The notes: generated from the letters alone by a model not told the origin. DNA of 64,000 nucleotides from JANPLN01 sp043757265 (GCA_043757265.1 JAYUQP010000061.1:11533-75532), one strand, 5' to 3'; positions 41,522 through 50,657 are shown, numbered from the stretch's first letter. Numbers and translations: made by a program.

Positions 41522-44101
41522 ATGAAGAAGTTATATCTGGTCGATGTGAGTTCCATGTTTTTTCGTGCCTTCTATGCAGTGAGGCCACTCAACACCTCAA
41601 AAGGCGTCCCAACAAACGCAGTGTACGGTTTCTTATCAATGATTGTGAAACTGTTAAAAGATATTAAGCCTGATTACTTGGCATTTTGCTTCGATCGACC
41701 CGAGCCTTCGTTTCGAAAAGAGATCTATACTGAGTACAAAGCAAATCGCTCGGAAATGCCCGAGGAGCTTATTCCGCAGGTTCCCTACATCAAAAAACTT
41801 ACCGAGGTTTTGGGAATTCCCATTTTTGAAAAACCCGGCTTCGAAGCCGATGATTTGATTGGAACCCTCACTCGCTACGGGCAAACGCAAGGCATGCAAG
41901 TGGTCATCGTGAGTGGCGACAAAGATTTTGCACAGTTGATCAATGAAAACGTGATTATGTACGACACCATGAAGGAGATTCGCTTTACTATCGAAAAAGT
42001 GATCGAAAAATGGGGAGTGCATCCAAAGCACTTTATCGATTATTTAGCCATGACGGGCGATGCCTCCGATAATATTCCTGGGGTGCGAGGTATCGGGCCA
42101 AAGGGCGCGCAAAAATTAATTGAAGAATTTGGGAGTCTCGAAAACCTCTATGATCATCTTTCAGATGTTAAAAATGCAAACTTACAAAAAAAATTACTCG
42201 ATGCCAAAGACATGGCATTTTTGTCTAAGAAGCTTGTCACCATCGATCAAGACATGGAGATACCACTTTCGATTGAAGGCCTTAAAATGCAAAGCCCCAA
42301 TCGGGCAGCGCTGGGTGAAGTGTTAGACGAGCTAGAATTTTCAACTTTTAAAAAAAATCTATGCGGCGAAGAAGCCGCCCCATCATCCGCCGTCCAGGCA
42401 CCAGCCGATTCAGTTTCAGTCGACAGCACGGATGTGTCCGAGGCAGTGCTAACGCTAGCATCCGCCTCCAACACAAACTTTAACGTACAGACTATCAATT
42501 TTGAACAATTTAAAAGCTGGATCGACAACAAAAAGAGCCTGTGGATTGTGGATCACCAGCGCGAATATATTTTCGCAAATAGTGATGACATTCGCCACTA
42601 CCAAGACGATGAAAACAAACTGCGCGATTATTTGGACCAGCGCGAAGACATCGAGTGGTTGGGCTATGATTTAAAATCTTGCTGGCGTCAGCTAAAGTTA
42701 AAAAAAGCACATCGCGCGCAGTGGGACAGTTATCTTGCAGCCTACATTGCCCATGCCGGACCGGTGGAGTCGTTTGCGGCAGTGGCCGAGCTCTACGCTA
42801 AGCAGTCTGTACCTGATCTTCCAGATTCCTCATTGCTTTATAAAATGCATCTTACTTTGAAAGACGAACTAACACGCAATTTACAAAAAACATCTATGCT
42901 CGGTGTATTACAAACCATCGAACTGCCAACCATCGATCTTTTAACAGCTATGGAAACTAAGGGAGTGCTTATCGACGTAGATTTTCTCAAGAGCGAAAGT
43001 CTTACACTCACCGAAGGCATTCGCAAGGTGGAGAAGGAAATCCACGAGGAAGCGGGCGAAACATTTAATGTGGCAAGCCCAAAACAGTTAGGCCATATTC
43101 TCTTTGAAAAAATGGGTTTGCCGAAAGGGAAAAAAACCAAGACTGGATACTCGACCAATACAGATGTGTTGGAAAAATACGAAGACACATTTCCAATTAC
43201 AAAAAATGTGATTGAATTTCGCGAACTCAGCAAACTTAAATCCACTTATGTAGATGCTCTTCCGGCACTTGTTAATAGTGAAACAGGTCGTGTGCATACG
43301 CAGTACAACCAAGCGCTAACCGCCACAGGAAGACTGTCTAGTGTGCAGCCGAATTTGCAAAATATTCCGATTCGCACAGAGCGTGGTCTGCGCATTCGAC
43401 GCGGTTTTATCGCAGAGCCGGGACACATCCTTGTTTCGGCGGATTACAGCCAAATCGAGTTGCGGATTTTGGCGCATATTTCAAAAGACCAAGGATTAAA
43501 GGATGCGTTTCTGCACGACGTGGATATTCACTCTAAGGCAGCAAGCGAGATTTTTGCGGTACCGCTTGATAAGGTTGATGACGATCTACGCCGCAAGGCC
43601 AAAGCGGTCAATTTCGGAATCGCCTACGGGCAGGGAGTGTTCGGGCTTTCCGAAGGATTAAAAATATCCCGCGGTGAGGCCAAGGAAATTATCGATTTGT
43701 ATTTCCAACGCTTCAGCGGTGTCAAAAAATACATGACCGAAATTGTAGAGTTTGTTCAAGCCCACGGGTACGTAGAAACAATCTTAGGCCGCCGTAGATA
43801 CCTGCCACAGATCCGATCGAAAAACAACAACATGAAAGCCTTTGCCGAACGAGCGGCGATCAATGCGCCTATTCAAGGCATGTCGAGCGATCTGGTAAAA
43901 TTGGCAATGATCGAAGTGGGTCACGAGTTTCGCGATCAAATCATTTTGCAAGTGCACGATGAATTGATTTTCGAAATCAAAGACGACTCCGAGCTCAGTG
44001 ACAAAATGGATAGAATTAAAAGTCTTATGGAAAACTGCATGACCCTTGATGTGCCCTTAAAAGTGAACGTGTCCAAGGGCCATAACTGGGCCGAGCTCTA
44101 A
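41522..44101 (+). CDS. polA: DNA polymerase I
   Basis: About 859 residues. 5'-nuclease domain (LVDVSSMFFRAFYAV, FEADDLIGTLTRYG, VSGDKDFAQLIN, GDASDNIPGVRGIGPKGAQKLI), a middle domain and polymerase motifs A (DYSQIELRILAHIS), B (RRKAKAVNFGIAYGQGVFGLS) and C (QVHDELIFE). The 3'-5' exonuclease part has lost the usual D-x-E (LWIVDHQREYIFA) and later acidic residues, so proofreading is probably absent. ATG 41522 is chosen (AAAGGT before it); an upstream ATG at 41459 would add 21 non-family residues. The stop TAA lies at the first base of a family B hairpin. Confidence 0.95.
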   Translation: MKKLYLVDVSSMFFRAFYAVRPLNTSKGVPTNAVYGFLSMIVKLLKDIKPDYLAFCFDRPEPSFRKEIYTEYKANRSEMPEELIPQVPYIKKLTEVLGIPIFEKPGFEADDLIGTLTRYGQTQGMQVVIVSGDKDFAQLINENVIMYDTMKEIRFTIEKVIEKWGVHPKHFIDYLAMTGDASDNIPGVRGIGPKGAQKLIEEFGSLENLYDHLSDVKNANLQKKLLDAKDMAFLSKKLVTIDQDMEIPLSIEGLKMQSPNRAALGEVLDELEFSTFKKNLCGEEAAPSSAVQAPADSVSVDSTDVSEAVLTLASASNTNFNVQTINFEQFKSWIDNKKSLWIVDHQREYIFANSDDIRHYQDDENKLRDYLDQREDIEWLGYDLKSCWRQLKLKKAHRAQWDSYLAAYIAHAGPVESFAAVAELYAKQSVPDLPDSSLLYKMHLTLKDELTRNLQKTSMLGVLQTIELPTIDLLTAMETKGVLIDVDFLKSESLTLTEGIRKVEKEIHEEAGETFNVASPKQLGHILFEKMGLPKGKKTKTGYSTNTDVLEKYEDTFPITKNVIEFRELSKLKSTYVDALPALVNSETGRVHTQYNQALTATGRLSSVQPNLQNIPIRTERGLRIRRGFIAEPGHILVSADYSQIELRILAHISKDQGLKDAFLHDVDIHSKAASEIFAVPLDKVDDDLRRKAKAVNFGIAYGQGVFGLSEGLKISRGEAKEIIDLYFQRFSGVKKYMTEIVEFVQAHGYVETILGRRRYLPQIRSKNNNMKAFAERAAINAPIQGMSSDLVKLAMIEVGHEFRDQIILQVHDELIFEIKDDSELSDKMDRIKSLMENCMTLDVPLKVNVSKGHNWAEL

Positions 44102-44182
44102 ATCCGGTGCCAGGTCCTGTTTAATCCGGTTCCATTTTAAACTTAATTGGAACCGGATTAAACAGGACCTGGCACCGGATTT
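44101..44182. repeat. Family B long hairpin, copy 2
   Basis: Arms 44101-44134 and 44149-44182 are perfect inverse copies (AATCCGGTGCCAGGTCCTG, then TTTAATCCGGTTCCA), with a short loop TTTTAAACTTAAT. The polA stop TAA (44099-44101) shares its last base with the left arm. Confidence 0.92.
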
Positions 44183-44239
44183 ACTAACACATTGAGCCGC
44201 AAAAGTGTGTCTGTACCTGGTTAATATACCTGGTTAATA
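44181..44239. repeat. Half copy of family A and a 13-bp tandem duplication
   Basis: TTACTAACACATTGAGCCGC and AAAAGTGTGTCTGTACCTGG (44181-44220) match the right arm of the 18811-18899 palindrome with 3-4 changes. TACCTGGTTAATA is repeated twice in a row at 44214-44226 and 44227-44239. Confidence 0.75.
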
Positions 44240-44240
44240 A

Positions 44241-44858
44241 TTAAAACGTTGCGTGTAGAGCTACTTCGAGACCACGTTCGAATACGCGAAATTCACTTTC
44301 GCCAAACAGTGTTCTTACTTTGTTGAACTGTTGCATGACCACGTAGGAGATATCTGCTCCAAAGTTTTTCGTGATCTGCACCCCACCACCGAATTGCAAA
44401 CCAATGCTGGGATCTAAGTTATCTAAATCGCTGTTTGAAAAATCACTAATATTCAAACCACCCTTAACACTCAGAATTTCGTTTATTGAATATGCAAGGT
44501 TTCCATCAATTCTGATCATACGGAAAGTATCATCGTACTTATAAGCGTCTTCCTCATCGAGGGTAAGATAGGTAAAATTGGCAGTGAAACCTAATTTTTG
44601 AACCGGCAAGAATGCGTAACCAACAGAAAGTCCAGCTTCATTCTTGAAACCACCTTCGGCTTTTGTGGTGTTACCTAGATATTCTTCTCTTTGTTCATAA
44701 TCTAAAAAAGATTTGACCAGGGCCACGCGGAAGCCTTTTGCCGACATCACGCTTGGTACAGACGTAGAGATTGTGCTTGCATCGTTGCTTTTTGATTGCG
44801 CGAAGGCGGATACGGCCACTGTTGCTATTGCTAAGAGCGTGATAACTTGTTTTAACAT
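44241..44858 (-). CDS. Small outer-membrane beta-barrel protein
   Basis: 205 residues. Signal MLKQVITLLAIATVAVSAFAQ. Strands such as FRVALVKSFLDYEQ, AGLSVGYAFLPVQKLGFTANFTYLTL, FRMIRIDGNLAYSINEILSVKGGLNIS, SIGLQFGGGVQITKNFGADISYVVMQQ and the terminal ERGLEVALHATF (aromatic end) suggest an eight-strand barrel of the OmpW/OmpA-type. Single gene; function unknown. AAAATCCTCTCCATT on the plus strand is the complement of a good ribosome site. Confidence 0.82.
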   Translation of the reverse strand: MLKQVITLLAIATVAVSAFAQSKSNDASTISTSVPSVMSAKGFRVALVKSFLDYEQREEYLGNTTKAEGGFKNEAGLSVGYAFLPVQKLGFTANFTYLTLDEEDAYKYDDTFRMIRIDGNLAYSINEILSVKGGLNISDFSNSDLDNLDPSIGLQFGGGVQITKNFGADISYVVMQQFNKVRTLFGESEFRVFERGLEVALHATF

Positions 44859-45050
44859 GATAAAATCCTCTCCATTGTTATGGTTGTTTAAATGTTAAAC
44901 AGCGGGCTTTAAATTGCGCGCAAAGAAACTCCTTGCTCGCAATGATCTAAAGATCGCTATTTTGATAAAATTAAAAGCAATAGTTATTCCAAGTGGGGGA
45001 GTATGTGGGAAAGCCTTTACATTTCGCGCATTTAAGGTTGAAATTGAAGA

Positions 45051-45767
45051 ATGTCGGAAACCCTTGATGAAAATGACGAGCCGGTATCGCAAGAAGATCT
45101 CGAGGAGATAGATGACATCCTTCAAGAGGCTTCGCCCGAATTTGTTGATCAATTAAAATCAATCAACGCAGAAAATTTGAATCATCAAGACTTGGGCCTC
45201 AGCGAAGAAGAACAAAAGAAGGACGAAGAAAAAGCAAGCAAGTGGTATTATCGGGTTTGGTTTAGCCTGGGCCGCACGCAACAGTTGCTCGTGCTGGTTG
45301 GAGGTTTTGCCGTTTTTGTGGCTCTTCCTTTGTTGTTGCTGTCGGTGTTCGGCGTGTTTACGCCGTCATTTTTGATTGCCGATCAAACGTCGCTTGCCGT
45401 TTGGGCTGACGAAAAGATGGCACTTGATTTAAAACTCCCGCAGAAAGATCTGATGGATCTTTTTTTGAGCGACCAGTACTTTTTAGAAATTCCCGAACAG
45501 ATTTATGTCATAGAACCAAAGGGCGAAATCAAAATAGGCCGCTTCGCCTTTTACATGGAGCTCTTCCAACGAGAAGATGAGCCATTTTTCAAACAGCGCT
45601 ACGAAGAAATCATTGAAATTCTCAGCCGCACCCTCAAACAGCACAGCGTCGACGATTTTAAAGGTGTCGAGGGAAAAGAGGAAATGCGCAAAACAATACT
45701 AGCAGCCCTCAACACCCGTCTAGAAACAAAAATAAAAAACATCCGCTACAAACTCGTCGTCTTCTAA
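45051..45767 (+). CDS. FliL-like membrane protein
   Basis: 238 residues. Acidic cytoplasmic part (residues 1-70, LEEIDDILQEASPEFVDQL), TM helix near 80-105 (LLVLVGGFAVFVALPLLLLSVFGVF) and a periplasmic part whose end (EEIIEILSRTLKQHSVDDFKGVEGKEEMRKTILAALNTRLETKIKNIRYKLVVF) is FliL-like (xxIIxxLSxxxxxxxxxxxGKxxLRxxIxxxIN). No flagellar genes adjoin, so it may serve another stator, for example the Agl motor (speculation). The start could be 45051 (ATG) without a good site. Confidence 0.6.
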   Translation: MSETLDENDEPVSQEDLEEIDDILQEASPEFVDQLKSINAENLNHQDLGLSEEEQKKDEEKASKWYYRVWFSLGRTQQLLVLVGGFAVFVALPLLLLSVFGVFTPSFLIADQTSLAVWADEKMALDLKLPQKDLMDLFLSDQYFLEIPEQIYVIEPKGEIKIGRFAFYMELFQREDEPFFKQRYEEIIEILSRTLKQHSVDDFKGVEGKEEMRKTILAALNTRLETKIKNIRYKLVVF

Positions 45768-46045
45768 AAAAAATTTCAATAATAACGTAAATTCAGTCGC
45801 CCGATCGAGCACATAGGGCTTGTCGAGAGCACAACAAAATGCATCACAGCGAAAGTCGAAAGTGACTAGTCGGACAGGCGGAGTGGAGAATTGCGCCAGT
45901 GGAAGCCACAAAGAAGTCATCACAGCGAGAGCCGCAAAATGACTGCAGCTGAGGCGCGAAGAAGCGACGCGCGGAGGTGCACTTCCTGTGCACCGCACAA
46001 GTGGAGCGACGAGCAACGAAGGCTCCAGTCATTTTGCGGCTCTCG
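45768..46045. repeat. Structured intergenic element (family E)
   Basis: Arms AGCGAGAGCCGCAAAATGACTG (45924-45945) and its exact complement (46027-46048), both 22 bp, enclose GGTGCAC-TTCCT-GTGCACC. The stop codon TAG of the sigma54-activator gene (46046-46048, minus strand) is the first triplet of the right arm. Upstream, GCATCACAGCGAAAGTCGAAAGTGACT (45841 on) is a degenerate direct copy of the left arm. The remaining ~100 bp hold no gene. Confidence 0.8.
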
Positions 46046-47314
46046 CTAAACGCGGCTGCGTTTTTTGAATAAGCGTGGATTAATTGCATAATGCCTCAGC
46101 TTATCGTGAAACGTACTCTTCGGCATACTCAGACCTTCCGCGGCCCTCCGTTGATTTCCCTCGTTCTTTTCAAGATGTTTGATAATTAAATCTTTTTCGA
46201 GCTCTTTAAGCGGGGGCAGATGCTCAAGCAGATAATTGGTATCGATGTGTACGTCGATAATTTCGTTGATATGCAGAGGCTCAATTTGCTGTCCAGGGAG
46301 ATAGGCCGAAGCCCGAGATACGGCATTTCGAAGTTCGCGGATGTTGCCGGGCCACACGTGATCTTTTAGCTTTTCCACGGCCGAAAACGAAAATCGAACT
46401 CTTTTGTCTTTGGCAAACGAGTAAATAAGATCGTCAAAGTCTTCCATGCGCTCAATCAAAGCTGGTGGCGAAATACGACAGACATTGAGACGATGATACA
46501 AATCCTCACGAAATTCTTTTTTAACAACTCGCTCGTACAGATTTTTATGGGTGGCTGCAATGATGCGCACATTGGTTTTGATTGTTTTATCACTTCCTAC
46601 GGGCCTGATTTCTTGGTTTTCGATAGCGCGTAAAAGTTTTGGCTGCAAAGACAGGGGCAAGTCGCCAATCTCGTCTAAAAATAGTGTGCCACCGCGTGCG
46701 GCCTCGAAAGCTCCCATGCGATCTTCCATGGCTCCGGTAAACGACCCCTTTACGTGGCCAAACAATTCGCTCTCCACCAGACTTTCGCTCAATGCACTAC
46801 AGTTAATGGTGACATAAGGAAAAAATCTGCGAAGAGACAGCTTATGGGCTTCTTTGGCAACAATCTCTTTGCCACTACCAGTGGGGCCGACAATTAAAAT
46901 TGTGTGATCGGAGGCGGCAAAGGCGGGGAGCCTGGAGAGTTGTTTTTGCCATTCGGCATTTTTGCTGGAAAGAGTTTTATCGTCTTTGTTTTTAACAAAT
47001 GAAAAAGTAAATTGCGTTTCGCCCATTCGAATTTTATCGTTAGATTTCAAAATCACTTCGAGAATTGCATTCTCGTTAAGCCAGGTGCCGTTGCTGCTGC
47101 GCAAATCTTTGAGAATAAACTGATCACCGCGTTTTTCGATGCGGGCATGTTTTTGCGAGGCAAAAGGGTCGGTTAGTACCACAATGTTGGATGAATTTCG
47201 CCCGAAAGACACAAACTCACCAATTTCCAGAAGGTTTTTTGTATCCTGTAAGGGAATCAGGTAAGCCGCTTTTTGAGCAGGCTCCAAAACATCTTCCAGT
47301 TTGCATGTAATCAT
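46046..47314 (-). CDS. FHA-domain sigma54-dependent activator
   Basis: 422 residues. FHA domain (FVSFGRNSSNIVVLTDPFASQKHARI, LRSSNGTWLN) followed by the AAA+ domain (IVGPTGSGKEIVAKEAH, ELFGHVKGSFTGAMEDRMGAFEAARGGTLFLDEIGDLPL, RIIAATHKNL, FREDLYHRLNV) and a Fis-type HTH (EGNQRRAAEGLSMPKSTFHDKL). The GAFTGA loop is GSFTGA here. FHA means input by a phosphothreonine protein, not a receiver. ATG 47314 has AAAGGAGA. The stop is in a palindrome. Confidence 0.92.
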   Translation of the reverse strand: MITCKLEDVLEPAQKAAYLIPLQDTKNLLEIGEFVSFGRNSSNIVVLTDPFASQKHARIEKRGDQFILKDLRSSNGTWLNENAILEVILKSNDKIRMGETQFTFSFVKNKDDKTLSSKNAEWQKQLSRLPAFAASDHTILIVGPTGSGKEIVAKEAHKLSLRRFFPYVTINCSALSESLVESELFGHVKGSFTGAMEDRMGAFEAARGGTLFLDEIGDLPLSLQPKLLRAIENQEIRPVGSDKTIKTNVRIIAATHKNLYERVVKKEFREDLYHRLNVCRISPPALIERMEDFDDLIYSFAKDKRVRFSFSAVEKLKDHVWPGNIRELRNAVSRASAYLPGQQIEPLHINEIIDVHIDTNYLLEHLPPLKELEKDLIIKHLEKNEGNQRRAAEGLSMPKSTFHDKLRHYAINPRLFKKRSRV

Positions 47315-47362
47315 TGTCTCTCCTTTGTGTAGATTCGCTAAAAGCAGAAAACCATTATACAA

Positions 47363-47545
47363 GCCCCATACCAGTTAGGAGTCATTTGAGATGGCTCTGA
47401 GGGGAAAAAATCCGAAATTCACGTCCCCATAACAGGATTTCAGTCTCAGGCAGGGGATCGGAAGCGAGGGAACTCAGATTTGTCTAGGACAAGGAGAACT
47501 CAATCGCGAAACTGAGGTGTGAGTACTAAGACGTAGAATCGCCAG
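47363..47545. other. 183-bp divergent promoter region
   Basis: Between the sigma54-activator and engB. No reliable promoter box or gene is seen; CTCAGATTTGTCTAGGACAAGG and other words do not form a strong hairpin. Confidence 0.3.
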
Positions 47546-48169
47546 ATGAATTCATCAGTTGAACTCAATACAGGGTTTGTGTATCAAAGAGGCATGTCTA
47601 ACCTCACCTTCTTAAAAAGTGCCGCAAGACTTTCGGATTTTCCGCGGGATCATCGCCCGGAGGTGGCCATTGCCGGGAGATCAAACGCCGGGAAATCATC
47701 GTTAATCAATGGAATCTCACGTGCGCGTCGGCCCATTGCAAAGGTCAGCCAAACACCAGGGAAAACCGCTCTCCTAAATCTGTTTGATCACACCGAGGGC
47801 TACCGAGTGGTGGACATGCCAGGCTACGGGTATGCCTCGCGTGCGGCAACCGAAGTTGCAACGTGGAGAAAAATGATCGAATCTTATTTGCTCCGCAGGG
47901 AAAACCTAAAAGTGATGTTGCTCGTAATGGATATTCGCCGTGAGTGGACTTCCGATGAGCAACTGCTGCTTGATTTGGCTGAAAAACAAAATTTACAATT
48001 TGGTCTAATATTGAGTAAATCTGATCAGCTTTCGAAAAGTGCTGTGATCGCTAAGAAAAATAAGATAAATCAGCAGCTTGAGTTAGACTTAGTGCTTCCC
48101 TACTCCAACCTATCTGGAGATGGCCTGGTGCCCTTAGAGAAAGTGCTATTTGACTGGCTTCTTGCATGA
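47546..48169 (+). CDS. engB: Ribosome-biogenesis GTPase EngB (YsxC)
   Basis: 207 residues from the ATG at 47546; an internal ATG (47594, SNLTFLKSAARLSDF) fits the family N-terminus but has no spaced ribosome site. G1 GRSNAGKSSLI, G2 TPGKTALLNLF, G3 DMPGYGYA, G4 SKSD (usual TKSD), G5 region LPYSNLSG. It binds GTP and helps assemble the large ribosomal subunit. The gene is 48 bp ahead of kdsB. Confidence 0.93.
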   Translation: MNSSVELNTGFVYQRGMSNLTFLKSAARLSDFPRDHRPEVAIAGRSNAGKSSLINGISRARRPIAKVSQTPGKTALLNLFDHTEGYRVVDMPGYGYASRAATEVATWRKMIESYLLRRENLKVMLLVMDIRREWTSDEQLLLDLAEKQNLQFGLILSKSDQLSKSAVIAKKNKINQQLELDLVLPYSNLSGDGLVPLEKVLFDWLLA

Positions 48170-48217
48170 CAATTAATTAAGTTAATGTTAGTTATTTTCT
48201 TTCAGCCGAGGTAAAAA

Positions 48218-48964
48218 TTGAACTCCGTTGTTGGTGTTATACCCGTTCGCTTTGGCGCGACCCGATTTCCGGGTAAACCACTCGCGCAAATTCTCAATAA
48301 GCCCATGCTTCAGTGGGTTCTTGAGGGTGTGTCTCAAAGTCAAAAAATTCAAAAAATAATCGTCGCCACAGATCATGATGAAATTGCAGCCGTTGCAACA
48401 AAGTTAGGTTACGAAGTAAAGATGACTCACTCGGATCTACCATCGGGGTCAGATCGTGTGTGGGCGGCTGTAAAAGATCTCCCGTACGATATCGTGGTTA
48501 ACATTCAGGGTGATGAACCTCTTATTCGTGGTGATGTGCTCGACACGTTAGTGCGCGAGACTGAGTTTGCAGAAAACTCGGATTGCGGCGCTTGGACCCT
48601 GGGGCATGAGCTTTCGGAAGAAACTTTGCATTCGCAGCAAGTAGCTAAAGTGGTGATGGATGAAAAAGGACGGGCACTTTATTTTAGCCGGCTCCCAATT
48701 CCATTTTCGCGTCGCCCGTTTTCGGAATTTAAAACGATTCCATGTTTAAAACACATCGGAATTTATGCGTATCGAAAGTCGTTTTTGAAAAAGTTTTGCG
48801 AACAGGCTCCCATTGGTATCGAAGAGGCCGAGGGTCTGGAACAGCTGCGCGCACTTTATTTGCGAGGAAATATCAAAGTTGTTAAAGTGGAGCACGATTG
48901 CTGGGGTGTTGATATCCCAAGCGACGTGCAAAAGATTGAAAAAATATTGCTAAATAAAAAATGA
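48218..48964 (+). CDS. kdsB: CMP-Kdo synthetase
   Basis: 3-deoxy-manno-octulosonate cytidylyltransferase, 248 residues. VIPVRFGATRFPGKPLAQI (nucleotide site), DLPSGSDRVWAA, VVNIQGDEPLI and PIGIEEAEGLEQLRAL are diagnostic. It activates Kdo with CTP for the LPS inner core. The start is TTG at 48218, with CGAGGT before it. It overlaps the CTP synthase gene by 4 bp (ATGA), so CTP supply and use are joined. Confidence 0.95.
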   Translation: MNSVVGVIPVRFGATRFPGKPLAQILNKPMLQWVLEGVSQSQKIQKIIVATDHDEIAAVATKLGYEVKMTHSDLPSGSDRVWAAVKDLPYDIVVNIQGDEPLIRGDVLDTLVRETEFAENSDCGAWTLGHELSEETLHSQQVAKVVMDEKGRALYFSRLPIPFSRRPFSEFKTIPCLKHIGIYAYRKSFLKKFCEQAPIGIEEAEGLEQLRALYLRGNIKVVKVEHDCWGVDIPSDVQKIEKILLNKK

Positions 48965-50655
48965 GTAAAAAAATGAGCAAACGAGTCACCAGAAAAATTA
49001 CCAGAAAAATTACCAAAAAAATTACCAAAAAAATAAAAGACCTGCAGCAAAAATTTATCTTTGTAACCGGTGGGGTGGTCTCATCCATCGGGAAGGGGTT
49101 GTCCGCAGCAAGCCTCGGCGCGCTTCTTGAGGCGCGCGGTGTAAAGGTGACGCTAATGAAATGCGATCCCTATATCAACGTCGATCCAGGCACAATGTCG
49201 CCCTTTCAGCACGGAGAAGTTTTTGTAACAGCAGACGGAGCCGAGACCGATTTGGATTTAGGACACTATGAGCGCTTTACTTCTATCACCTTAAATCGCC
49301 GAAATAGCATTACGGCAGGTCAGGTGTATGACAGTGTTATCCGCAAAGAGCGACGCGGGGACTACCTCGGTGGGACTGTGCAAGTCATTCCGCATATCAC
49401 CGACGAAATCAAATCCAGAATGTACGAAGCTGCTCAGGGCTCCGAAGTGACCATCGTCGAAATTGGTGGAACCATCGGCGATATCGAAGGACTTCCGTTT
49501 GTGGAAGCCATTCGGCAAATGCGTGTGGACTTAGGTTTTGAGAACACACTTTTTATTCACGTGACTTACGTGCCTTACATTGCTGCCGCCGGGGAATTAA
49601 AATCAAAGCCAACCCAGCACTCAGTGAAAGAGTTAAGAGCCATTGGTATTCAACCCGATTTTTTAATCTGCCGTAGCGAAAAGCCCATTGAACCAGAAAT
49701 GAAATCGAAGATCGGTTTGTTTTGCAGTGTTCGTCCTGAAAATGTGATTGCAGCTTACGACGCACAAACAATTTACGAAGTGCCGATGATGTTGCATAAA
49801 GAGGGACTTGATCAAAAGGTTGTTCAAGCTTTAAAGCTCGAGGCTCCACAACCAAACCTAAAGCAGTGGGAAAAAATCGTTCAGGTTGTAAAGCATCCTA
49901 AAAAAGAAGTAACCATCGGACTTGTGGGAAAGTATGTGGACTTGAAGGAAAGCTACAAGTCTCTCTCAGAGGCCATCCATCATGCGGGAATTGCTCTCGA
50001 TAGCAAGGTGCATGTAGTTTACGTTAACGCCGAGGAGCTAACAACGCGAAATATTTCTCAGCATTTAAAAAAGCTCGATGGAATTTTGGTTCCTGGTGGG
50101 TTTGGTGAGCGCGGAGTTGAAGGCAAGATATTGGCAATTCAATTTGCCCGCGAAAACAAGATTCCGTTTTTCGGCATCTGTTTGGGTATGCAGCTTGCGT
50201 CCATCGAATTTGCGCGCAATGTTTGCGGCATCAAAAATGCCACAAGCCGCGAGTTTGAGGCAAAAGCGGTGAAGGGCCAAAGAAATTACGTCATTGATAT
50301 CATGGAAGAGCAAAAGGGCCTGCAAACCAAGGGCGCGACCATGCGCTTAGGTTCGTTTTCGTGCGCTTTAAAAAAGGGCACTTTGGCTCGCGGCATTTAC
50401 AAAAAAGATTTAATCCAGGAACGTCACCGTCATCGCTACGAATTTAATAATAACTTCCGCGGAATTTTCGAAAAAAACAAAATGATTTTATCTGGAATCT
50501 GCGAAGAGCGGGACCTGGTGGAAATTATCGAGTTGCCAAAGCATCCGTTTTTTATAGGTGTGCAATTTCATCCCGAGTTTCAATCGAAGCCATTGGCTCC
50601 GCATCCGATTTTTAAAGACTTCTTACAAGCATCACAGACTCACCGAGGCGTTTAA
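48961..50655 (+). CDS. pyrG: CTP synthase with basic repeat tail
   Basis: 564 residues. Amidoligase domain FIFVTGGVVSSIGKGLSAASLG, and GATase domain with GIFGICLGMQLASIEFARN (catalytic Cys) and FHPEFQSKP (His, Glu). It makes CTP from UTP. An extra N-terminal ~28 residues is unusual: MSKKMSKRVTRKITRKITKKIT, KKIKDLQQ, encoded by four tandem 12-bp units (ATTACCARAAAA, about 49000-49040). Normal CTP synthase starts near FIFVTGG. Start ATG overlaps kdsB. Confidence 0.95.
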   Translation: MSKKMSKRVTRKITRKITKKITKKIKDLQQKFIFVTGGVVSSIGKGLSAASLGALLEARGVKVTLMKCDPYINVDPGTMSPFQHGEVFVTADGAETDLDLGHYERFTSITLNRRNSITAGQVYDSVIRKERRGDYLGGTVQVIPHITDEIKSRMYEAAQGSEVTIVEIGGTIGDIEGLPFVEAIRQMRVDLGFENTLFIHVTYVPYIAAAGELKSKPTQHSVKELRAIGIQPDFLICRSEKPIEPEMKSKIGLFCSVRPENVIAAYDAQTIYEVPMMLHKEGLDQKVVQALKLEAPQPNLKQWEKIVQVVKHPKKEVTIGLVGKYVDLKESYKSLSEAIHHAGIALDSKVHVVYVNAEELTTRNISQHLKKLDGILVPGGFGERGVEGKILAIQFARENKIPFFGICLGMQLASIEFARNVCGIKNATSREFEAKAVKGQRNYVIDIMEEQKGLQTKGATMRLGSFSCALKKGTLARGIYKKDLIQERHRHRYEFNNNFRGIFEKNKMILSGICEERDLVEIIELPKHPFFIGVQFHPEFQSKPLAPHPIFKDFLQASQTHRGV

Positions 50656-50657
50656 AC

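Noticed and set aside
44895..45162. Minus-strand ORFs upstream of the FliL-like gene
   Set aside because: They overlap the real gene start, have no family features and no ribosome site.
45841..46048. tRNA-like or rRNA fragment
   Set aside because: Structure is a simple long inverted repeat; no tRNA signature.
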